DNA of 19,464 nt from Treponema sp. (GTDB taxonomy: Bacteria > Spirochaetota > Spirochaetia > Treponematales > Breznakiellaceae): positions 1 through 19,464 of the forward strand of contig JAISLX010000080.1 in NCBI GenBank assembly GCA_031277045.1, in the 5' to 3' direction. The translations under genes and the position numbers were made by a program. Positions 15,538 to 19,464 of this stretch are shown here, one piece after another (the first letter of the stretch is position 1; every line of letters begins with the position of its first letter). The notes beneath the pieces were generated by a model. The model was not told where the DNA came from. It saw nothing but the letters and a program-made list of their open reading frames with translations, and ran no database searches.

Positions 15538-17298
15538 TCAACCAAGGATCTTCTCCGAAGCCGCTTCCGGGCCTTCGGAACGTTCTGAAACCGTCTGCTC
15601 AATTTCCTTCTGCAGGGAATTGAACCGCTCGCTCTGCCACTCCGAACCGTTGTAGTCCAGGAAGCGCTGCCGGAGCCGGTTGAACCAGATCCGGGCTTCG
15701 TTTTTATCATTAAAGGAAAATTTCGCCGCAAGGATATTCAAAATAATGGCGAATATATGATTCTGCCGTTCGGGACTCACCGCGGAATCCACCGCATCGA
15801 AGGAGTTCTGCTGGAAGTAAACGGAATCCAGAAAATCCCCCTTGAGGTAGATCACATAATCGTCGATGCTGGTCCCCTCTTCCCCGACGACCTTCATCAT
15901 CTGTTCCACTTCACTGCCCCGGGCCATGAAGCTGTGGGCATACTTGACCTTCACATCGCTGATGATCCCGGCGTACTTGGACCAGGAATCCAGGGGATGG
16001 ATGGCGGGGTACTTGCGGGCATCGGAGCGTTCCCGGGAGAGGCCGTGAAAGGCCCCCACCACCTTGAGGGTCGCCTGGGTTACGGGCTCCTCGAAGTTGC
16101 CCCCCGCGGGGCTGACCGTCCCCCCGATGGTAACCGAACCCAGGGAGCCGTCCCGGAGCCGCACGAGCCCGGCCCGTTCGTAAAAACTGGCGATGGTGGA
16201 TTCCAGGTAGGCCGGGAAGGCCTCTTCCCCGGGGATCTCCTCCAGGCGCCCCGACATCTCCCGCATGGCCTGGGCCCAGCGGCTGGTTGAGTCCGCCAGG
16301 AGCAGCACGTGGAGGCCCATCTGCCGGTAGTATTCCGCCAGGGTCACCGCGGTGTACACCGAGGCTTCCCGGGCGGCCACGGGCATGGAGGAGGTATTAC
16401 AGATGATCACCGTCCGCTCCATGAGGGACCGGCCGGTTTTGGGGTCCAGGAGTTCGGGGAATTCCTTGAGGGTTTCCACCACCTCCCCGGCCCGTTCCCC
16501 GCAGGCGGCGAGGATCACGATATCCACATCGGCATGACGGCTGGTGATCTGCTGGAGCACCGTTTTGCCCGCCCCGAAGGGTCCGGGGATACAGTAGGTG
16601 CCCCCCCGGGCCACGGGGAAGAAGGTATCGATAAGCCGGACCCGGGTAACCATGGGTTCCGAGGGCCTGAGCCGTTCCTCAAAACAGTCCACCGGCCGCT
16701 TGACGGGCCAGCGGAAGCTCATGGTCAGGGGAATGACCCGGCCCTTTTCGTCGCTTATCTCCGCAACGGTTTCCCGGATGGTGTAGCTTCCCGCGGCTTT
16801 TATCGAGGAAACCCGGTAAGTCCCGTAGAGGTTAAAGGGAACCATGATCCGGTGGACAAAGGAACCCTCCGGAACCGTGCCCAGGGTATCCGCCCGTTCC
16901 ACCCGGTCCCCAACCTTAACAACCGGGGTGAAATCCCAGGTTCTGTCCGCGGGCAGGGCGTCAAGATACACCCCCCGTTCCAGGAAATAACCCGCCTCTT
17001 CCGCCAGTTTTGGCAGGGGGTTCTGGAGGCCGTCAAAGACCTGGCCCAAAAGGCCGGGCCCCACTTCTACGGACAGCATGTCCCCGGTGTACTCCACCGG
17101 GTCCCCCACGGAGATCCCCCGGGTGATCTCAAAGACCTGGAGCTGGGAAATATCCCCCCGAATCCGGATAACTTCGCTCTTAAGCTGTTTGTCCCCAACC
17201 TTGACATAGCCGACTTCGTTCATGGAAACGGCGCCCTCAAAGCGGACACTCACCATATTGCCGTTAACGGCTACCACTGTTCCCTTTGTTCCAATCAT
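15538..17298 (-). CDS. atpA: V-type ATPase subunit A (catalytic)
   Basis: A 586-residue catalytic subunit hydrolysing or making ATP. The beta-barrel is at about 1-75, the non-homologous region typical of V-type A subunits at about 110-190, then Walker A GPFGAGKT (239-246), catalytic Glu E268 in ACGERAGEVVETL (the usual GERGNE reads GERAGE), and Walker B HVLLLADSTSRW with D336. The C-terminal helical domain includes SYFQQNSFDAVD-like YFQQNSFDAVDSA (about 509-521). Its ATG overlaps the DUF2764 gene stop as ATGA. Direction of catalysis cannot be told from sequence. Family assignment is certain. Confidence 0.97.
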   Translation of the reverse strand: MIGTKGTVVAVNGNMVSVRFEGAVSMNEVGYVKVGDKQLKSEVIRIRGDISQLQVFEITRGISVGDPVEYTGDMLSVEVGPGLLGQVFDGLQNPLPKLAEEAGYFLERGVYLDALPADRTWDFTPVVKVGDRVERADTLGTVPEGSFVHRIMVPFNLYGTYRVSSIKAAGSYTIRETVAEISDEKGRVIPLTMSFRWPVKRPVDCFEERLRPSEPMVTRVRLIDTFFPVARGGTYCIPGPFGAGKTVLQQITSRHADVDIVILAACGERAGEVVETLKEFPELLDPKTGRSLMERTVIICNTSSMPVAAREASVYTAVTLAEYYRQMGLHVLLLADSTSRWAQAMREMSGRLEEIPGEEAFPAYLESTIASFYERAGLVRLRDGSLGSVTIGGTVSPAGGNFEEPVTQATLKVVGAFHGLSRERSDARKYPAIHPLDSWSKYAGIISDVKVKYAHSFMARGSEVEQMMKVVGEEGTSIDDYVIYLKGDFLDSVYFQQNSFDAVDSAVSPERQNHIFAIILNILAAKFSFNDKNEARIWFNRLRQRFLDYNGSEWQSERFNSLQKEIEQTVSERSEGPEAASEKILG

Positions 17299-17888
17299 TT
17301 CGGTTCTCCCGATTCCCCGTCATCGGGGCGCGCCGCCAAAACGGCAGCGTAGAGCCCCTGGTATTCCCGTAAACCCTCTTCGGCCCTGAACAAGGACCGC
17401 CGTTCCATGAGGAGCAGTTTGAGAAGATACGCATATATTGTATTCCGGTTAAAATAATCAAGACCCTGGAAGGCTTCGATGGCGTCCCACCGGCTCTTGT
17501 CCAGAAAGAGTTCCGCTTCCAGGGGAGATTCCATGGAGACGGCGGCCTTGGCCGTAGCGGCGGCATCCGAGGGATCCTCCGGGGGGTCTACCGGCGCCCC
17601 CCCCTCCCGTTTGAGCCGCTGCGCCCGGTAACGGGCCAGGTTGAGCCGCAGGGTCCGTTCCCAGCAGCGCCACTTGTCAAGGAAGGCCGAGGTGGTCCCC
17701 GGGGGCATTTCCCCATAGGCGGGCTCCGCGGAGGCGGGGTCCGGATCGAGGACGCAGAAATCCAGCAATGCCGCATCCGCCGGTTTCAGGGCCGTTTTAC
17801 AGAGATCCCTAAAGGCCGCAGGGGACATGGGCGCCGCCTCACCGTACACGAGGTATGGAAGCTGGGCGGTTAAATAGTAATATCCCAC
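17295..17888 (-). CDS. DUF2764 protein of the bacterial V-ATPase operon
   Basis: A 197-residue protein with the DUF2764 opening YYYLTAQLPYLVYGEAAPMS (3-22), then FRDLCKTALKPADAALLDFC, a Trp/Arg-rich helix WERTLRLNLARYRAQRLKR (about 76-94), a variable Pro/Ala/Asp linker, and a final helical part (FLDKSRWDAIEAFQGLDYF to ERRSLFRAEEGLREYQGLY). The family is known almost only from V-ATPase operons of spirochaetes, Chlamydia and Bacteroidetes, always between E and A; its role is not established to my knowledge. The start is GTG, supported by the YYYL motif; AAGGA lies ten bases upstream inside the end of atpE. It overlaps atpA. Its position and the missing C subunit make it a candidate stalk or coupling part. 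Confidence 0.88.
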   Translation of the reverse strand: MGYYYLTAQLPYLVYGEAAPMSPAAFRDLCKTALKPADAALLDFCVLDPDPASAEPAYGEMPPGTTSAFLDKWRCWERTLRLNLARYRAQRLKREGGAPVDPPEDPSDAAATAKAAVSMESPLEAELFLDKSRWDAIEAFQGLDYFNRNTIYAYLLKLLLMERRSLFRAEEGLREYQGLYAAVLAARPDDGESGEPK

Positions 17889-17892
17889 TTCC

Positions 17893-18516
17893 CTATATTC
17901 CCTTGGCCGCGTCTTTTACGATTCCCGCTAACCGGGGGTTGAGATAGGCTGAAAGGAGTTCCGCCACGGATTCGGCGGAAAAATCGTAATAGGCGGACCC
18001 GTCCTTATTGGCAATCCTGAAACCGGCGGAGAGGTTCCGGTCCGGCTTCAATTCAAGCCCCTTTTTCAGTTCCCCGGCGAGTTTTTCATCAAAATACGCG
18101 CCGATATTTTTCAGGACATCTTCGGGAAGCAGGAGGTCCGGAGCATTACCACCCCCGCTGTCCCGGGAAGCCCAGGATTTTAACAGATCCGGCAGCACCT
18201 TTTTCAGGGTTCCCTCATCGTATGCCGCGGCGGTTTCCCGAAGGACGACGGCATCCAGAATGGTTTCAATTTCGCCCCTAAAGGCCAGCACCAAATTGCG
18301 GGAAGCCTGGGCAAGGGCCGCCGCACCGGACCTTTCCGTCCGTTCCGCGTCGGATTTTGCCCGGGCGATGATCTCTTCGGCCTCCCGCCGGGCGGCATCG
18401 ACAATCCGCCTGGCTTCAGCCTCGGCCTGGGACTTAAGCCGGGCCGCTTCTTCGGAGGCGGATTCAACCCCGTCTTTCTTTATTTTTTCAATGAGTTCCT
18501 GCAACTGGATTTCCAT
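17893..18516 (-). CDS. atpE: V-type ATPase subunit E (peripheral stalk)
   Basis: A 207-residue protein. The first 75 residues are a charged coiled coil (MEIQLQELIEKIKKDGVESA, then long Ala/Glu/Arg runs including RREAEEIIARAKSDAERTER). The C-terminal half is globular and ends ESVAELLSAYLNPRLAGIVKDA, fitting the E domain that caps the head. E normally pairs with a G/H subunit to make the stator; no such gene is recognisable here. The ATG has AGAGGAGT six bases upstream. It follows the 121-residue gene by 82 bases and precedes the DUF2764 gene by four. E subunits diverge quickly, so the call also rests on operon position. Confidence 0.9.
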   Translation of the reverse strand: MEIQLQELIEKIKKDGVESASEEAARLKSQAEAEARRIVDAARREAEEIIARAKSDAERTERSGAAALAQASRNLVLAFRGEIETILDAVVLRETAAAYDEGTLKKVLPDLLKSWASRDSGGGNAPDLLLPEDVLKNIGAYFDEKLAGELKKGLELKPDRNLSAGFRIANKDGSAYYDFSAESVAELLSAYLNPRLAGIVKDAAKGI

Positions 18517-18547
18517 ATACTCCTCTTTACTCTGGTAAACATATACA

Positions 18548-18578
18548 CCGCGCCGCCGCGGTTGACCCCCTGAGGGGG
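18548..18578 (-). repeat. Two small hairpins between the 121-residue gene and atpE
   Basis: One has arms CCCCC/GGGGG with a three-base loop (18566-18578), the other CCGCG/CGCGG with a four-base loop (18548-18561). No T tract follows, so readthrough into atpE is expected. They could mark an mRNA processing site; they could also be GC-rich chance pairings. Confidence 0.3.
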
Positions 18579-18598
18579 ATTTAACCCTCTATCCGCCC

Positions 18599-18964
18599 CT
18601 ATTCCTCCGGGCGCATCCCGATATAAGAAAGGATCTTTTGGATTTTCCGGTGTACAAGCCGGTATACGGCCTCGGGATTCTCAAAAAGTTCCGCCTTTTC
18701 ATGCACCCTGTTTTCGATAACCGCCGCGATATCCTCCGCGCTCCGGTAGTCCCTGGCGGAAAACCCTTCAATTTGAGCAATGACCCCCCTTATGCCGGCC
18801 ATTTCCTGGGCCAGGAACGCTTCGTTTTCGTTATAGACATAATTCGTTATTTCATCACGGTTAAACCGCTTTTTATACAGGGCAACCAGCTCCTCCGCAT
18901 CTTCCAGGCTGCTTTTCATTTCCGCATGGAACATAACAAGGAACAATTCCGCCGTACCGGACAT
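18599..18964 (-). CDS. Unknown 121-residue protein heading the V-ATPase operon
   Basis: An all-helical, charged protein with no signal peptide, membrane span or catalytic motif I can see. Notable stretches are ELFLVMFHAEMKSSLEDAEE (6-25), LYKKRFNRDEITNYVYNENE (about 29-48), and a C-terminal EAVYRLVHRKIQKILSYIGM. I do not recognise the family. It is very probably real: a strong Shine-Dalgarno (GAGGAG, seven to eight bases before ATG), a good promoter just upstream, and position as first gene of the operon. Being co-transcribed with atpE, it may be an assembly factor, regulator or divergent stalk subunit. It is too short and not heptad-rich enough to be confidently called subunit G. Confidence 0.82.
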   Translation of the reverse strand: MSGTAELFLVMFHAEMKSSLEDAEELVALYKKRFNRDEITNYVYNENEAFLAQEMAGIRGVIAQIEGFSARDYRSAEDIAAVIENRVHEKAELFENPEAVYRLVHRKIQKILSYIGMRPEE

Positions 18965-18999
18965 ACCTGGACTCCTCTACTTGTTAAAAGACCTTTTTA

Positions 19000-19028
19000 A
19001 ATATAATTACGACCGAAATCTTTTTCAA
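19000..19028 (-). promoter_or_regulatory. Sigma-70-type promoter of the V-ATPase operon
   Basis: On the minus strand TTGAAA (19023-19028), an ideal 17-base spacer, and TATATT (19000-19005) sit in an AT-rich stretch unlike the surrounding GC-rich DNA. The predicted start is about 30 bases upstream of the first gene's ATG. The upstream AT-rich terminator tail may act as an UP element. Confidence 0.75.
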
Positions 19029-19035
19029 GGGAAAA

Positions 19036-19087
19036 CAAAAAATTTATAAAAAATAACGGGCGCCCCGGAAGAACCCTAAAGGCGCCC
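19036..19087 (-). terminator. Rho-independent terminator of the aldose epimerase gene
   Basis: Perfect 7-bp arms GGGCGCC and GGCGCCC with a 16-base loop, followed on the minus strand by a T-rich tail (GTTATTTTTTATAAATTTTTT). It sits 12 bases past the stop codon and insulates the V-ATPase promoter. Confidence 0.7.
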
Positions 19088-19099
19088 CTTGGGAGCGGA

Positions 19100-19464
19100 T
19101 CACCAGGAAAAGGCAAAAAGGGACTTTTCATGGTAGTCCCGGCGGGGACCGAAAACGGCGGAGGGGAATTCGGGATGATTGGGCGAATCCGGCAGATGCT
19201 GGGTTTCAAGACAGAAGCCCCCGTGTTTATTGTACAGCGATCCGGCCTTGCCCTTGACGCCGTCCAGGAAATTCCCCGTATAAAACTGCAGCCCCGGCTG
19301 GGTGGTCAGGACCCGCATGACCCGGCCGGAGCTTTCCTCGGTCACCTCCGCACAGGGCCGCAGCTTTCCGGGCTCCCCGTCCACCACAAAACAGTGGTCG
19401 TAACCGCCTCCGGCGGCGGCCATGTCCCGGTTTACCGGCTTGGCGGTTCTGAAATCAAAGGGGC
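19100..19464 (-). CDS. galM: Aldose 1-epimerase (GalM), C-terminal part; 5' end beyond window
   Basis: Interconverts alpha and beta anomers of sugars such as glucose and galactose. The visible 121 codons cover the C-terminal third: PFDFRTAKPVNRDM at the window edge, GGGYDHCFVVDG, a beta-rich RVMRVLTTQPGLQFYTGNFL and the signature HGGFCLETQHLPDSPNHPEF, whose Glu is the catalytic base in the family. The protein ends SLFAFSW. The frame stays open to the edge, so the internal ATG at 19423 is not the start. GYDH normally reads GYDHNF; here the Asn is Cys, a mild change. The gene has its own terminator and seems unrelated in function to the ATPase operon. Confidence 0.93.
   Translation of the reverse strand, partial: PFDFRTAKPVNRDMAAAGGGYDHCFVVDGEPGKLRPCAEVTEESSGRVMRVLTTQPGLQFYTGNFLDGVKGKAGSLYNKHGGFCLETQHLPDSPNHPEFPSAVFGPRRDYHEKSLFAFSW

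Noticed and set aside
16309..17352. 347-codon open frame on the plus strand opposite atpA
   Set aside because: His/Gly/Pro-rich shadow; the minus strand encodes an unmistakable catalytic A subunit.

Overview
The window reads as chromosomal DNA of a spirochaete, most likely a fairly GC-rich Treponema such as the termite-gut species. The evidence is: a bacterial V-type ATPase operon in the order E, DUF2764, A, B, D, I, K, which is the arrangement known from treponemes, Borrelia and Chlamydia; a Rho factor with a very long N-terminal tail; and a neighbouring HU / Lnt / Rho / L31 cluster that, as far as I remember, is also found in Treponema pallidum. The species is inferred from gene content only. 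Nothing looks like phage, plasmid, insertion sequence or CRISPR, and no tRNA or rRNA gene was recognised. No gene-free stretch exceeds 300 bases; the longest, about 240 bases, lies between atpK and atpI and is itself unusual.

Left end (1-1350, plus strand): the end of an RlmK-type 23S rRNA methyltransferase gene, cut by the window edge, followed by a small lipoprotein. A hairpin between the lipoprotein and rpmE separates converging genes.

Genetic-information and envelope cluster (1383-7937, minus strand, read right to left): a 56-residue zinc-ribbon protein behind a near-consensus sigma-70 promoter, ribosomal protein S20 (TTG start), an HU-like protein, Lnt, a response regulator without an output domain, a bactofilin, a PncC/CinA-C amidohydrolase, Rho and ribosomal protein L31. 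HU overlaps lnt, and bactofilin overlaps pncC, so much of this is probably transcribed and translated together.

Secreted pair (8070-9735, minus): an outer-membrane beta-barrel-like protein followed by a periplasmic TPR-like protein. A terminator-like hairpin separates them from ispG.

Energy cluster (9835-18964, minus): a strong promoter at about 19000-19028 precedes a 121-residue unknown gene, then atpE, a DUF2764 gene, atpA, atpB, atpD, atpI, atpK and finally ispG. Spacing is tight: ATGA overlaps link DUF2764 to atpA and atpD to atpI. The exception is atpI-atpK, where the leader of atpK carries a tandem duplication of about 68 bases. Each copy has a Shine-Dalgarno-like motif and a GC-rich hairpin. 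The K subunit keeps the residues that bind Na+ in the Enterococcus hirae enzyme. No recognisable C, F or G subunit gene is present, so the DUF2764 protein and the 121-residue protein are candidates for missing parts.

Right end (19100-19464, minus): the C-terminal part of an aldose 1-epimerase gene with its own terminator.
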